A stretch of DNA of 5,711 bases, taken from assembly GCA_023390675.1 (NCBI GenBank), contig JAEWCK010000397.1:1-5711 (forward strand), written 5' to 3'. The position numbers and the translations under genes are program-made. Numbering within the stretch: position 1 is the first letter of the stretch; each line of letters opens with the position of its first letter. A model generated the notes under the pieces. The model saw nothing but the letters and a program-made list of their open reading frames with translations. It ran no database searches and was not told the origin of the DNA. This document shows positions 5,616 through 5,711 of the stretch, one piece after another. Origin of the DNA: Pseudomonadota bacterium. Lineage in GTDB: Bacteria > Pseudomonadota > Alphaproteobacteria > Sphingomonadales > Sphingomonadaceae.

Positions 5616-5711
5616 TCAGCAGGCGACGACGTTCACTGCAAGGCCGCCCTGCGCGGTCTCCTTGTACTTCGAGCGCATGTCCTCGCCGGTCTGGCGCATC
5701 GTCTCGATCAC
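5616..5711 (-). CDS. sdaA: L-serine dehydratase (L-serine ammonia-lyase), C-terminal end, partial
   Basis: Only the last 31 codons and the TGA stop (5618-5616) are inside the window; the 5' part continues past the right edge. The visible residues, with MRQTGEDMRSKYKETAQGG followed by LAVNVVAC, match my memory of the C-terminus of the iron-sulfur L-serine dehydratase alpha domain, in which TG-DM--KYKET--GGLAVN is strongly conserved. The enzyme converts L-serine to pyruvate and ammonia with a 4Fe-4S cluster. The chain ends in cysteine; in the Legionella pneumophila enzyme the C-terminal cysteine is reported to enter the active site as an intrinsic inhibitor. The stop lies 9 bp before the ppk2 ATG, so the two genes are likely co-transcribed. 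The gene could be the single-chain form or an alpha-subunit form, and the fragment cannot tell which. Confidence 0.82.
   Translation of the reverse strand: MIETMRQTGEDMRSKYKETAQGGLAVNVVAC

Overview
The window reads as a core-chromosome segment of a high-GC alphaproteobacterium, most likely a sphingomonad (Sphingomonadales). The reasons are the fused ispD-ispF gene, the compact cluster lipA / COQ10-like gene / cinA / ispDF / dusB that I know from alphaproteobacteria, GC-biased third codon positions, and protein sequences that look sphingomonad-like to me. The genus is inferred by recognition, not by a search. I see no mobile element, CRISPR array, tRNA, rRNA or phage gene.

Layout, left to right. 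dusB (tRNA-dihydrouridine synthase) is on the minus strand at 15-1013. An 81-bp divergent gap separates it from the plus-strand pair ispDF (1095-2225) and a C-terminal-domain-only cinA/pncC (2266-2805). The minus-strand pair lipA (4153-3227) and a COQ10/RatA-like START-domain gene (3227-2727) comes next. These two overlap by one base (TAATG), and the second runs 79 bp into the end of cinA on the opposite strand. A 46-bp divergent gap leads to a plus-strand beta-carbonic anhydrase gene (4200-4829). Last are a minus-strand polyphosphate kinase 2 gene (4834-5606) and, upstream of it in the same direction, the last 31 codons of an L-serine dehydratase gene that runs off the right edge.

The genes are housekeeping: tRNA modification, isoprenoid precursor synthesis (two MEP-pathway steps on one polypeptide), NMN/pyridine-nucleotide salvage, lipoate synthesis, probable ubiquinone handling, CO2/bicarbonate interconversion, polyphosphate metabolism and serine catabolism. 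A loose metabolic link runs from isoprenoid precursors to the ubiquinone tail and its putative binding protein, and from lipoate to the 2-oxoacid dehydrogenases. Packing is dense, with no gap above about 80 bp.

The most notable observation is that the polyphosphate kinase 2 gene is not in one reading frame. The start ATG and about 12 family-like N-terminal codons are in one frame, and the remaining ~245 codons, with Walker A and all other motifs intact, are in another. A single missing base near 5566-5582, most simply one C of a short C run at 5569-5571, explains this. Whether it is a sequencing error, a real recent mutation or recoding cannot be decided from the sequence. I found no convincing new biological system.
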